Assembly: GCA_947311845.1 (NCBI GenBank)
Contig: CAMZMU010000012.1
Coordinates: 1,645,337 to 1,709,336, forward strand
DNA length: 64,000 nucleotides
Origin: Poa pratensis
Lineage: Eukaryota; Streptophyta; Magnoliopsida; Poales; Poaceae
Reading direction: 5' to 3'
In this document: positions 48,453-60,541 of the stretch, piece by piece
How positions within the stretch are numbered: position 1 is the first letter of the stretch
Layout: every line of letters begins with the position of its first letter
The notes under the pieces: model-generated
Database searches by the model: none
The model's input: the letters and a program-made list of their open reading frames with translations, nothing else
Told to the model about the DNA's origin: nothing
Program-made: the position numbers and the translations under genes

Positions 48453-50328
48453 TAGCTTCGCCTTCTTCTGCTCTCCCCTTTGAAGTTTTAGCGACCTGCG
48501 TTTTCCTCTGAATTTCCGTGTTCTCTCTCTGTCGTTGTAATTTGGGAAGATTGTCCGCCCTCGTTATGTAGGGGGTTTGTTTGTACTTTGGTCCCTGGTA
48601 AAGTTTGAAAGTCGTTTAGTATCCACAACGTGGTTGGATTCCGTTTACATGTGCAATTGCGTTTTTTGCGTTGTTATTGTTTCAACCATGTTCGCTTTTC
48701 TTGTGGCCGAAGAAAAAGAAAGAACGGTGAGTATTTTCTCCCTCAACTTGTCATGTTCCACAGCTGTATTTTTGTCCTTTTTGACATATCTATGCTAGTG
48801 CGGAGGATATATTTAAACCTATTTTAAATTGTTAAATTGTAAAAAAATGGCCATGTATATATCTTAACATCTTATGTGTTCACAAAGTCGTTTCACGAAA
48901 AAATGATGATTTTTGACTTTTGTAAAAAAGACTATTTGGTGATAAAATAAAACTTTCACAAGACATTTTTGTCTTTTTACACGGGCGCAAAAATACCGAT
49001 TTACCACAAACGACTTTTGAACACACAGAATGTAAAAATATATCTGAGAAATTTTATTTCAGTATTTCGACATTTAAAATGTGTTCTCTCCGAGATGATC
49101 AGACATCTTGTTTGTCTTCTTAAGACATTTATATTTAGGTCAAAGATGACCCTTTTGTCGCGAGAGAGACGCTTTTGTGATAGCTTCGTTGGATTTTTCT
49201 TTTCCTCAGGTAATAGCTTCGTCTATTTTCAAGCTCTACGATCACAGTCTCCAGTAGGCTATGTGCCTATGTTGTACTTTTGTGAAAAGTAAGCTTACCG
49301 TCTTTCTCTCAAGAAGAAGGAAAAGAAAAGCAATATCGTCTAGCTCATCCCACGTCGGAGGGCAGTGTCACGAAAAGATACAAACTGGAGGTGCGAAATG
49401 AGCAAATTTATTATGGCTGCACATTCGACGTTGGCTAGCTAGAGGGTCAGACTTTGGTCAAGGTACACCGAAAGAACCTCGTACGGGGAATATGCAGGAC
49501 CGCTCATGGCAAACGCCGAGCATGTTCTCATTTCGTCACGTTCTTCAACCTTGGAGGCAGCAAAGTTGGGTTACGCTTTCAGTTTAGAAGACGGCAGGCT
49601 ACTCTAATCCTGTGGGCTGGGCGGTGGTATCCGAGTATCCGACGAGTACAGCAACCGCCAACCGCGGAAAAGACGTGGCTTAGATACGAGCTCAAGTTTT
49701 TTTTTTTTTGAAGTTTTAGACTTGATTTTGGAGTCTATGTGTTCAGTTTCACTCATTTTAGTTCGTAGGTACTCTGTTACATGTATAGATACATCCACAT
49801 GTGGTGCATAGCAAGTCAATTAAATTGGAACGGAGGAAGTAGTGGAACGGAGGGAGTATACTACTCCCTCCGTTCCAATTTAATTGACTTGCTATCCACC
49901 ACACGTGGATACATCTAGACAGGGAGTATAAATCATCTTATATTATGTAATTTTTTACTTTTAGGACCATGGTCTTATTTTAGTTTCAATTTCAGTCCTT
50001 TCACGCAAATGTTTCATCTCCCTCGAGTTTGCCCTGGCCATGGCCGATCTAGGCCGTGTCGGTGACTTGGACGAAGGAGCCACATCATCGTCGTGGATGG
50101 GCCGCATGCGATTACGGTGAGTTCTCGTTCAATTTCTCTAGAGTTTTGCCCACGGCTTCACCAGGGGTGTCGAATATCGTAATTGTGACGGGTTTTTTAG
50201 GTTAGTAATAGTGCTATATAGACCTTGTAATTTTTCGATGATGATCAACATGATACTTTTATGTAGGTCATCTTCATATACACTTAGATGAGTGTTGGCA
50301 GATGGATTTTGTGAGAAATTTCAGATGA
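48453..50328. other. HIG1 upstream region and intergenic DNA
   Basis: The HIG1 promoter is in the first few hundred bases. No gene was recognised. A Stowaway-derived palindrome lies at 49791-49912. Confidence 0.4.
49791..49912. repeat. Palindrome made of two back-to-back Stowaway arms
   Basis: Arms of about 47 bp, CCACATGTGGTGCATAGCAA... and its inverse, face each other around TAGTGGAACGGAGGGAGTAT. Both contain GCAAGTCAATTAAATTGGAA or its complement, as in one Stowaway family. Confidence 0.75.
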
Positions 50329-50342
50329 ACTTTGGTAGTTTA

Positions 50343-50472
50343 AAAAAAAAAACAAGACCGAGGGGGGAGACGCCACCCCGGCTTGTCATTAAGGTAGAAG
50401 GTGTGACTCGAACTCGCGACCTGGCGCTTGGCGCTTCAGCCTGCCGACCATCTGGCCACGGAAGAGATCACG
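50343..50472 (-). mobile_element. tRNA-derived SINE with 14-bp target duplication
   Basis: Flanked by perfect ACTTTGGTAGTTTA copies (50329-50342 and 50473-50486). On the minus strand the head carries an A-box-like TGGCCAGATGGTCGGC and the B-box GAGTTCGAGTC; the 3' end is a run of T. A T-tail is the mark of Au-type SINEs of grasses. Confidence 0.82.
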
Positions 50473-50640
50473 ACTTTGGTAGTTTATAATCATGATGTGC
50501 AATGCCATCTGCATAATTTGTATATGGCAATTGTAAGTTTATGATTGGTGATGCAAAGTTAGATTTTTTTAACTTGGCCTTGACTGGATTTCATCTGTGT
50601 TTAATCGTGCGACATTGTTAGCTGAAACAAAGTGTTAATT

Positions 50641-51300
50641 TGAGCAGCGTAGGGAGAGATTGCAGTAGCTTCAGCTCGTAAAGAATTGTGCACACGATCA
50701 AGGACGACCAGCATCGCACGCAACTGTATGGGCCACCGTCACCGCGACGAATTGTAACATCCGTCACGTCAATATCATGGCACATCGCTGTCACTGTTTC
50801 GTGTACTTGCACTATCATGACCACCTCTGGCCGCGGCTCTCTCTTCCTGGACTCAACCAGACCGGACGAGGCCGACGGCTTCCGGAGGACACGGGCTCAC
50901 AGAGCTTCTCGACACCGACATGGGCAGGTTCAAGCTCGTCTTCGCCGGCGAGAAGGTATTCGTTGTTTGCGGCCGTCGCTGATGACCAGGCCACTAGCAG
51001 TGTCAAGAATCCTCGCGGCGCGCACCGGAGCAACTGGTCAGCACACTCGACGTCCACGTCGTGCTCAGCGAGACCACCATCCCCGCCATCGTTCGGGGAC
51101 AAGTCGAAGGTCACGTTCGTGGTGACCAAGGTCGGCGACGCGGCGCGGGGCATGGCGGCCATCGTGAAGGAGCAGGCCAAGGCCACGGTGCTCGGCGGCG
51201 ACGGCGAAGATCTAGGGCGGCTATCGAGAAAAATCGTCGTGGCGGATGGAGAAGGAGGCGGCGGCGGCGCGTCGGTGGAAGGGGATGGATAGAAAGCAAG
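50641..51300 (+). pseudogene. GC-rich coding-like remnant of unknown identity
   Basis: Reading frames switch along this stretch. GRFKLVFAGEKVFVV near 50925, LVSTLDVHVVLSETTIPAI near 51040, and KVTFVVTKVGDAARGMAA near 51105 are each plausible protein segments but lie in different frames, with stops between. It looks like a degraded gene or captured fragment. I do not recognise the family, and GC bias alone could give such frames. Confidence 0.3.
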
Positions 51301-51486
51301 GGCAAACCCTATATGCCGCCCGCAGGCGCCGTTTAAGGCTAGCGGCGCCTGAAGAAGTTGTTCGCGAAGCGTTTTTTGGGCCGGCCCATTAGTACATCTC
51401 AGCTGCTAAAATATAAGGAAAAGGGGTGGGTTGGAGGGATTCGAACCCGGAACCTGCTAAAATATAAGGAAATAGGGGTGGGTTGG

Positions 51487-51550
51487 AGGGATTCGAACCC
51501 AGAACCTCCCGTGAGGAAGACTGAGCGCTACCACTGGGCCACGCTCGTGT
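51487..51550 (-). mobile_element. tRNA-like (SINE head) segment, left
   Basis: The minus strand has A-box TGGCCCAGTGGTAGCGC and B-box GGTTCGAATCCC. A partial second copy of the B-box part lies at about 51437-51452. The acceptor stem does not pair, so it is not a tRNA gene. Confidence 0.5.
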
Positions 51551-51809
51551 TCGTGAAGAATATTCTTTTATCACACTTTCTATATTTTCTGATTTTCTGT
51601 TTCTCTTTTTGTTTCTTTTTCTTTTTTCTTTTTCTGTATTTGTTTCTTTTTTCTTTTTCTTTTTCCGTTTCTTTTTTCTTTTTCTGTTTTCGTTTGATTT
51701 TCTTTTTTTTGTTTTCTTTTATTCTTTTTCTATTTTCGTTTCTTTTTCTGTTTTCTTTTTTCTTTTTCTGTTTCACTTCCTTCCCGTTTCTTTCGTTTTA
51801 TGTTTTTAT

Positions 51810-53440
51810 TTTTGCTCATTATGAAAACGGTTCATATTTTGAAAACTATTTATTTTTCAAAAATGGTTCAATTTTGGAAAATATATATTTTAAAAAATGG
51901 TTCAATTTTGGAAAATATATATTTTTTAAAAATGGTACCTTTTTTGAAAATGGTTCAATTTTGGAAAATATATATTTTACAAAATGGTTCAATTTTGGAA
52001 AATATATATTTTAAAAAAATGGTACCTTTTTTGAAAATGGTTTTGATTTTTTAAATGGTTCCTTTAAATGGTTTTGTTTTAAAAATGGTTCCTTTTTTTA
52101 GAATGGTTTCGATTTTTAAAAAGATTTCTTTTTTGAAAATGGTTTTTTTCTAAAGATGGTTTCGATTTAAAAATGATTCCGTTTCTGAAAATGGTTCCGA
52201 TTTTGAAAAAAATGGTTCCTTGTTTGAAAATGGTTCTTTTTAACAAACGGTTCTAATTTAAAAAATGGTTCACAATTTTAAGAATGGTTCCTTTTCTAAA
52301 TTGGTTCAGATTTACAAAATGGTTTCTTTTTTGAAAATGGTTCCTTTTTTGAAAATGATTCCGATTGAAAAAATGATTCCTTTTCTGAAAATGGTTCTGA
52401 TATAAAAATGGTTCCTTTTTTGAATATGGTCCCGGTTTTTTTGAAAAGGCTTCGATTTGAAAAATGGTTCTTTTCGAAAATGGATCCAATTTTTGAAAAG
52501 GTTCCATTTTTTAAAAAAATGGTTCTTTTTGGAAATGGTTCTGTTTTTTTAAAAATGATTTGATTTGAAAAATGGTTCTTTTCGAAAATGGTTCCTTTTT
52601 AAAAATGGTTCCGATTTAAAAATGGTTCTTTTTGGAAATGTTTCCTGTTTTTTGAAAATGGTTCGATATGAAAAATGGTTCTTTTATAAAATGGTTTCTT
52701 TTTTTAAATGATTCCTTTTTGAAAATGGTTCCGATTTTTTATTCTCGAAAAAGGTTCACATGGTTTTGATTTTCAAAAATTTATTCGTTTTTCGGTAGTG
52801 CACCAACAAGGGAGAAACAACAAGGTGTCGACACTAAATTGGAAAATTGTTCATTTTTTGAAAATGGTTCCATTTTGAAAATGGTACCAAATTTAAAATG
52901 GTTCCATTTTGAAAATGGTTCCAAATTTAAAAATGGTTCCGAATTGAAAACGATTACAAATTTGAAAATTGTTCATCTTTGAAAATGGTTCCATTTTGAA
53001 AATGGTTCCAAATCTAAAAATGGTTCCAAATTTAAAATGGTTCCAATTTTGCAAACAAAAATTCTTTTCTCAAAATGGTTCCAAATTTTAAAATGGTTCT
53101 AAATCTAAAAATGATTCCAAATTAAAAATGTTTCCAAATTTAAAATGGTTCCAAAGTTAAAATGGTTTCATTTTGAAAATGGTTCCAAATTTAAAAATGG
53201 TTCAATTTTTAAAATGGTTCCGATTTTGAAAATGATTTCAAATTTAAAAATGTTTTGATTTTGAACATTGGTTCCAATTTTCGAAAATGGTTCCAAATTT
53301 AAAAATGGTTCCTATTTTAAAAAATGTTTTTGATTTTGAAAATTGTTCCAATTTTAAAATTGGTTCCAATTTTAAAATTGGTTCCAAATTTCAAAAATGG
53401 TTACGATTTTTAAAATGTTCCATTTTTTAAAAAGAAAACT
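51810..53440 (+). repeat. Degenerate short tandem repeats, consensus near TTTTGAAAATGGTTCC
   Basis: Dozens of imperfect 14-22-bp units combine ATGGTTC(C) with A- and T-runs. Subregions have longer periods, for example a roughly 50-bp unit (GGTTCAATTTTGGAAAATAT) repeated about four times near 51860-52010. Confidence 0.85.
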
Positions 53441-53534
53441 AAACTAAATAATCTAAAAGAAAGAAATGAAACCCAAAACCCAAAAGACGAGAGAATAGAT
53501 CAAAGAATAAAGTTATGAGCACGTAACCACTATG

Positions 53535-53605
53535 CTAGCCCAGTGGCTAAGCGCACTGGCGTTGTACGTCCAGGTACTAGGGTCGAATCTCAGCCGCTGC
53601 AACTT
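53535..53605 (+). mobile_element. tRNA-like (SINE head) segment, right
   Basis: A-box TAGCCCAGTGGCTAAGCGC and B-box-like GGGTCGAATCTC, but no full cloverleaf. Confidence 0.5.
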
Positions 53606-53735
53606 AGTGCCTTCATTTTTGTCTGCGCGAGAGCGCGAAGAAGTCGAAACGCGCGATCGACCGGAGTGGGCCGGCCCAACGTAGCGACGACGTAGGCGTC
53701 GCTAGCATTCAGCGACGCTAACGAGCGCCATATAT

Positions 53736-55754
53736 CAGCTCCCGAAAGCAAGTCCCTGTCGCTAGATATGTCGGGATAGTTGGGCTTCCCGTGGGCTAAT
53801 TTGGTCTCGTCCCGTTGATCCCCTACGGGATAAGCGGATGTTTTTAGCGGGATAATTGGGTGCGTTAAGATGGGATGGGACGCGGGATTGACGGCACGCC
53901 CGTCCCACTTGAAACCTTACACCAAGGTCCTCCTATCATCGACCAGAGATTAAGGATGGCACATCAACTTTTTGGGACTCGATTCATTAGGGGGTATTAT
54001 TAAGATTAAAATAGCGGGCTATTGTATTTAGCGCCTGCATTTCCAGGAGTTATAAAAGATTATAGCCGGGTTAACGCAGTGAAGATCATATACCAGTTTT
54101 GCTAAATAATGGAAAAGATTCAAAATTTGGGAAGCATATATTCACATATACTATACCAATACTTCAGAGATGCATAACATATTAACATAATCACTTAAAT
54201 CACTTAAGAGATGCGAATAACCAGACATGCATAGTTCTTGTTCACATGTTACAACATTTTGGTCTGAAGAGAAAAGGTTGAAGATTTTAGGGTTAGGGTT
54301 ATCATAGCGGTTTATTTGGCCTCCGAAAATTGGCCGAGCCGCATGGTCCAAAAAATTTAGGCCCCTCAGCGGGAACATTAACAGCTAAGGGGCTAAACCG
54401 GGGCTAAATCCATTTAGACGGGCTATTAGTGGCTATTTTTATAGATAAATGACTTTATTACTAAGTATTATACCCGGTCTCTGCATAAAAATTAACACAA
54501 CCGCAATCGAACAGAACAAAAAGAAATAAAATGTAGCACTAAACGAATAACAATCAAGTATAAGTAAAATATCATGACGAACGCCAATGCCTATGCAGGA
54601 CCAGTCCAGTCCGGCGATCAAGCGACCATCCATGTTGGATAGAAATATCCCTCGCCACTTCTTCCAATCGTGCAAATGTCTCCGTAAAGAGGCCTTGATG
54701 CCCCACCCATTGTAATGTGGACCACGAACGGAGAATACTTGTGCACGGTAGAGTACCTGCAGCCGAGAGAATTATTTATCATTGAAAATCTTGTCATTTC
54801 TACACAGCCAAAACGACCAAATAACGGCTATCGCTCCTACCCTAATAACAGTTATAAACTTTTTATCTATCCCATGTAGCCAGCTGCAACAGACTTGGGT
54901 GAATATAAGTTAGAAGCTATCTGGATAGATGATCAAATAGAACGCGCAAAACTACACTCGAAAAATAAGTGTTTTATTGTCTCTTCTTGTGGACAAAACA
55001 CACACTTTGTACTTCCATGTCAATTTCGCTTAACAAGGTTATCCTTTGTTAATATGACACCCCTACGAAGATACCAAGTAAACACTTTCAGTCTAAATCA
55101 AATCTTCATTTGTCATATTTTTTTTTGTTATTAGGAATGGACTACGCACTTCATTAGTGGCTATTTAGCCTCTCGAAAGGGCATAACTGCCTAGCTGGTT
55201 ATAGCCTGCTATTTAAAACTGTGGTGTTACCTAGTTTGCCTTGATCGATGGTGGAGTATATCTCACTGACAACGATCATAACTAGGCCAGCATTGACGGA
55301 TCGATGGAGAATATCTCACTGACAGCGATCGTAACTAGGCCAGCAGCCTACTGCGCTAGCTCCCGGCACGATCTATGTGTGCTCGTTCTTCTTTGCGAAT
55401 AGAACAACTAGGCTTGCAAGTTGGAACACAGAGAAGAGGCAGTCAAATATGTACTGCTACAACTACTTAGTCTTGAATAATCCATCCCTCTTAGGCTTCA
55501 TCAGACGGTCAAATCAATTACGTTCAACCGGTGAACTCTTCCACCAAAACTCCATACATATTCAAAAGATGGCCGCCTTTTCCTTGCTCTAATCGAATAT
55601 TTTCAGGTACGACCGAGAAAACCCAGATCTGCTGAAGCACGTAGCTTGCATAGCTGGTTCTCGCCGAACTCGTAGCTGCAGCAGCCAGACAATACATACG
55701 CCAACCCCGTAGCACAGGAGCAAAAAGAAGACCCCCGGCAGGAGAGGATCAGAG
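53736..55754. other. Intergenic, hAT-like and LINE relics, CYSTM promoter
   Basis: About 53990-54440 has inverted phrases (AAAATAGCGGGCTATT and GGGCTATTAGTGGCTATTTTT) like a hAT-type MITE. 54740-55130 is, on the minus strand, a LINE fragment similar to the one at 10964-11400. An imperfect tandem repeat of about 56 bp lies at 55243-55355. The final few hundred bases should be the CYSTM promoter. Confidence 0.45.
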
Positions 55755-56009
55755 ATGAGCTACTACGGCCAGCAGCAGGCGCCCGTCGGCGCGCCGCCGC
55801 AGCAAGGTACAGCCTCCCTCCTCTTTACATCCTGCCTAGCTAGCTCCATGGACTGTTTTTTGCTTCATTTTTGGACGATCGAGGGTTAGATAGACAGAAC
55901 TGACCTTTGGCATGTGTGGATCTTGATTATTTTCTTCAGGTTACCCGCCGCAGGGGTACCCTCCGCAAGGCTACCCGCCGCAAGGCTACGGCCAGCAGGG
56001 TTACCCGCC

Positions 56010-56047
<38 letters not shown>

Positions 56048-56301
56048 GGCCTTCCTTCATGCAGGGATGGTACGTTCTTCTGTCTCAATCAAGGTTTCGG
56101 ATACCGGTTCAAAAAAAAATCCGGAGGGGGCTGATATTTCCGGTAACCAGAAAATACCGGCCCGGTTACCGGCCCAAAATTTCGGCAAGAATTTAGGATA
56201 TAAACTTAAAACGTCGAAATTTTTTGAAATTCAAATTTTCCAAGCATGAATTCGTTTCAAATTTGACTAATCCGGGATTTTTCATCCGGTATACACAAAT
56301 T

Positions 56302-56333
<32 letters not shown>

Positions 56334-57561
56334 CGATAAATCCGGTTACAGGCCGGATTGTTCAGAAAGTTACCTAGATCGGGCTCGGGTCAACCCGGGG
56401 AATCCTTGAAATTTTGTAGTAAGCCTCCATGCCGTTTCAACAGCAAATTATGGCGAAAGAGATCATGATTAAATTCTTTTTATTTCGATTAAACCATTAT
56501 GACCAGATTCTGGAATCAAACGGGAAGGACAAATCCTATCGATCTGATTCCGATAGTCATATGCGGTTAATAATTCATTAAAAATGTCCGGATGCTATCC
56601 TATAAATTAGCAATTATAATCAGCAAAAAACATCCGGATTTACATATGTAATGAAACAGTAAAGATGAAACATTACTGGTATTATCTTAAGAGGAGTATT
56701 ATCTCAATTCTGATACTACCTATACTAGTTTTTACTCGTTATTGACACATTTATAATTCGGATTCATGAGGCATGAACTGATTTTCGATAAAGATGAGGC
56801 ATGAACTGTATCTGCATTGTGCCAATAATGCAAAGTTGCACTCATCCATTTCCAATTTCCGAGAGCGATATCCGTGCTATCCCATCCATCGCTCTATAAT
56901 CTACACGGATCTCTCCTTGCTCGACAGCACAATAGCACATAGCAGATCGACGGCCGGCATGCAAAAGCTGGAAAACTGTAAAGGTTCTCATACGTTCGCT
57001 GTTTTCTGGACAGACTTGGTAGTATAACATTCAGGAAGGATAGTCCTCTATTTCTAAAGTACAAAATTTAGCCTTCACGTGCGAGTATGCGACTATGTTC
57101 CCTAGGTAGTGCAAAATTCAGACTTCTACTCTCTTCAGATTCCCTGGAAGATGCCTTCTTACACGACTTAATATTCCCGTTGACGCCATAACCAGCGTAA
57201 CAGTGTTTGGTTAACGATCCGGCGGGCACTATTGTCATACCTATACTGAAACTAACAGCAGGGAATTTGCAATGTCAAATTGGCAATGAATTCTGTTTAA
57301 AAAACAAGAAGGTGGAAGAAGAACCCTACTTAGCCAGATCAAATTATAGAATTTCTGCCCTAGCCATCTATCCCAAAAGTCCGAACTGATGGAAAGGGTT
57401 GTGCGATATATTATATTTTCTGACACAAATCAACCGTGATTCTGTAGAACTAGCTTTGTCGACTTCGGGTTCACTATATGCCATGATACTGATCTGATAT
57501 TGTTTGTTGCAACAGCTTGGCCGCTCTTTGTTGTTGCTGTCTCCTGGACGCTTGCTTCTGA
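55755..57561 (+). CDS. CYSTM (cysteine-rich transmembrane module) protein
   Basis: Three exons: 55755-55806, 55940-56069 and 57516-57561, GT/AG borders, 75 residues, intact frame. The N-terminal half is built of GYPPQ repeats (four to five units) and then a 12-CAG glutamine run (56011-56046, about 13 Gln). The C-terminal half is GPSFMQGCLAALCCCCLLDACF, the CYSTM tail-anchor with a CCCC cluster. CYSTM proteins are small membrane-associated stress-tolerance proteins; the Cys cluster may be acylated or form dimers. The last exon, which holds the membrane segment, is only 46 bp. Intron 2 (1,446 bp) carries a G-homopolymer. Confidence 0.9.
56304..56333 (+). repeat. G homopolymer (30 G)
   Basis: An uninterrupted run of 30 G in CYSTM intron 2, on the coding strand; potential quadruplex former, length uncertain in any assembly. 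Confidence 0.9.
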
Positions 57562-60541
57562 GAAGAAAAGAGAGACGACGGGTTCAACCTCTGTGTTGCA
57601 GAAATGCTCCATGGGCCACGTGGCGTCATCACATTTTTCTACTCTCTGTTTGTGAACCTCCGCATTGGGATTATTCGGTTGATGTGCATGGGATGACTAT
57701 CCGGTTGAATGTAACATTCTGAGATATTAGATTTTTGCAAATAATTTGGTGTTATTTTAAATTATAAGATGTGTTAGATATTGAAATAAGTGAATCTACA
57801 CACTTAAATATATCTAGATACAATCAGAAAAAAGCTAAAACATCTTATATTGGAACAGATGCAATACATGTTAAAAAAACAAGAACCCTCGTAGAAGGCG
57901 ATATTAAAGTAGCTCACATATCTTCCCCCAAAAAATGCCAGTTCCACCATCAGGGCCCAGCAAGCAGCTTAATTCTGTGGAGAGGCTGCGTTTCATTCCA
58001 GCAGCAATAAAAGATTCAAAGCGCCTTGTTCCATCCGGCGCGAACCCCCTCCATGACTAGTAAAATGAGCAGGCTAGCCCAGGTGAATCATGATGTATTT
58101 TGCTTTTCAAATAAAAAGCGCGCTCCTGTTAGTGTAACGCAGGTGTTTTTCTCGGTCGATGGATGGGATAAGAGGAGGAATCTCTTGGGCTGGTACGTGA
58201 GTAAGCTCCATCTGCTTCTTCTTTTCCACATGGCTCTCAGATCAAGAAATGGCGAAGCCAATTCGATTGGTTGAAAACAGTAGCGCGTAAAGCCAGCCTT
58301 TGGTGCCTCATTTCTATATGTCCAAACTCAAACGAATACGGGTTTGGTGCCAGGTTAAGAGTGGAACTACGTGGCTCAAACGACAACCGAAAAAGCCGTT
58401 ATCAATCACCTGAGTGTTGTAGCCACTATTTTGAGCGTCAAACTCATTTTCCTGAAATATTACAGGTCCTCAAGCCACGACCTAACCGCCTTTATTATTA
58501 GTCACGGTGGTACATAAAACTTAGGTTAAATATGGTGAAATGGAATTTTCCTCAATTTGGGTGGTTGGTCGTTCTACTAGAAAGTTCTAGATTTTACATG
58601 ATACTTGTCCCACTAAGGCTATATTCTATTTGTGACACACAATGTGCCCGTGAATAACAAAATTACAAGACGTGTGTGTGTAGTTACCTCCACACCTATG
58701 GTTCTTGGCGAAACAGTACGAGGTTCGCATAATGCTGTTGTATTGACACTATATATATAGGGTACACGATTTGGAAGGTAATAACTCTATCGTAGAGATA
58801 AGGTAGGACATATATTACAAGTTCTATACCACCAAATATATGTACGTCAAATATATTTCTTTTTTTTGGTGATACGTCAAATATATTTCTAACAGCCCCT
58901 TGCAGTGTTAGCGGTAAGCGATAGCGTCGAGCATAGTAGGAATGTCTCGAACAGTCAAACTGCAGCGAAGCCGAAGTAGAAATCTCGAAGTCATAGCAAG
59001 AGTGTCATGGACGGTATCAAGTCATAGACGTCTTGGCTGTAAAGGAAATGATGAACTGCAAAGATGAGGTGATAACCTTTTGTGCCGGTGTGGACGTAGT
59101 CGAGAGCATGGGTGGTGTAGCCGCGGTCAAGATAGCCATACGACATCGCATTAATTGTGATTGCTGTCGTGGTCAGGGCTGCCGGTTTAGGTACCGAACA
59201 GGAAGAGCCATGGAGTCGTGAGTGCAAGGGCACGCTGGTGGAAAATATGGGGACTTGATCGAGACAGTCGAAGAGAAGGGTGTCGATGTTGAAGAAGATC
59301 GTGTCTAATCCATCGTAGGCGAGGCAGCATTGGGTGCCAAGTCCGAGACACGGGGACGAAGGCACGTGTCGGTTCTGTCAACACCAAGCATGTGTAGAGG
59401 GGGACCAGTACAAACTTGTGCTTCGTTGCGGTTACATGACGCGGAGCGCTGAAGAGACACCGAAGAGAGAGAGAGGTGTCGGTGCGGTTCGCGCTTGTTG
59501 GAGCAGACGAGAAGGTGTAGTCGAGAATGAGACGATGACACGACAAAATTGACGTTGGTGGAGTTTTAGTCGGCGAAACCTGCGATAGCTTGAAGTGGCC
59601 ATATGGATTCCCTGTGGAAACACGATGACGATACTCAAAGTAGGCAAGAAAGAACCCGATGGCGTGACAAAGACCTTGCACATATGGTGATCCGCACCGT
59701 GGGACACAACAAAATACTGGCCTTGGACATCTGTGCATGGGGACGGCGAAGATGACTCTGGGTAGCAACACTACGACCCGAGGAGACGACATGGTTGTAG
59801 TTGTGAAGAACACCACCAACGATATGCGTGCTTGGGAAGGCGTGTTGTCATGCTGTAGTGAGGACTAGGGGCGGCATCGTGGCAGCCCGAAGAGGCGACA
59901 CATCGGAATCTCGTCGCTCAATCGGTGGGCACACATGCTCCCAATAGCGTTCGTCCGACATAGTTGTCGGACCGTCTATTGGTAGTGCCGGTTGAGATGC
60001 TCTAAGAATGTCAATTTTACCCCTATCTACGGTTACCCACGTGTACCCTACCCATTAAGCATAGATAGGCGGTATAGTTGTGTATCCACGGGCAGGTATA
60101 GATACCCAAACCCAACCTATTTTGACTTGAAGATATGGAGTAGGGTGCACCCTCGAGTTCTCAATCCACCAACCCTTCTCATTACGCAGCACCGCATGGA
60201 AGGGAGTCAGGCACCTCTGCCACTAACCTTCATCTTCCCCCTATATATCCACCTTTTTCTTTGTTTTCTCAGCACCGTGGGTCAGCGGCCAGACGACGGT
60301 CGGTAGGGAGTAGGAGAATATGGCCATGATGTGGCCGCTCATGATAGGCTGCAACATATTGTGTATTGCTGATATACCTAATGGCTAGCAGTGGATAAGA
60401 GTGCCCACCGGGTATATGTGCAGGTAAAACTTTATACACATGAGTATGGTCATGGGTAGAATTTTCTACCCACGACTTTTAGGTATGTTATTGGTCTACT
60501 CTAGCCATACCCACGGCTTACCATTACCATCCTTATTGGAC
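57562..60541. other. CYSTM 3' flank and gene-poor intergenic DNA
   Basis: 57562 to about 57720 is probable 3' UTR. About 57765-57860 holds a decayed Stowaway-like unit. About 60000-60535 resembles the ACCC-rich TIR element at 44690-45602. No gene was recognised; open frames at 58990-59820 have no protein-like features. Confidence 0.4.

Larger units (their letters stand above)
51309..53735. mobile_element. Element with degenerate TIRs and a GGTTCC/AAAA repeat field
   Basis: The left end (TATATGCCGCCCGCAGGCGC, then GGCTAGCGGCGCC and GGGCCGGCCCA) and the right end (inverse TATATGGCGCTCGTTAGCGT, GCTAGCGACGCC, GGGCCGGCCCA) are imperfect inverted repeats over about 90 bp. Inside lie a tRNA-like segment on the minus strand (51487-51550) and another on the plus strand (53535-53605), a TTTTC-rich tract (51560-51810), and about 1.6 kb of degenerate GGTTC repeats. 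No transposase. Probably a Mutator-like or related TIR element. Confidence 0.5.

Noticed and set aside
51437..51550. Possible tRNA genes near 51.4-51.5 kb, 53.5 kb, 50.4 kb, 22.6 kb and 13.3 kb
   Set aside because: Only A- and B-box-like words are present. Acceptor and anticodon stems do not pair, so they are SINE heads.
51528..51776. Lys/Glu/Arg-rich 82-codon frame on the minus strand
   Set aside because: It is the translation of a TTTTC-rich low-complexity tract, with no protein-like composition.
52253..53440. CRISPR-like array of spaced repeats
   Set aside because: Units are degenerate, without constant spacers, in a plant nuclear context. It is a simple-sequence repeat field.
59187..59819. 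210-codon minus-strand frame
   Set aside because: No domain, signal or membrane pattern, and overlapping frames on both strands are similarly open. Taken as chance.
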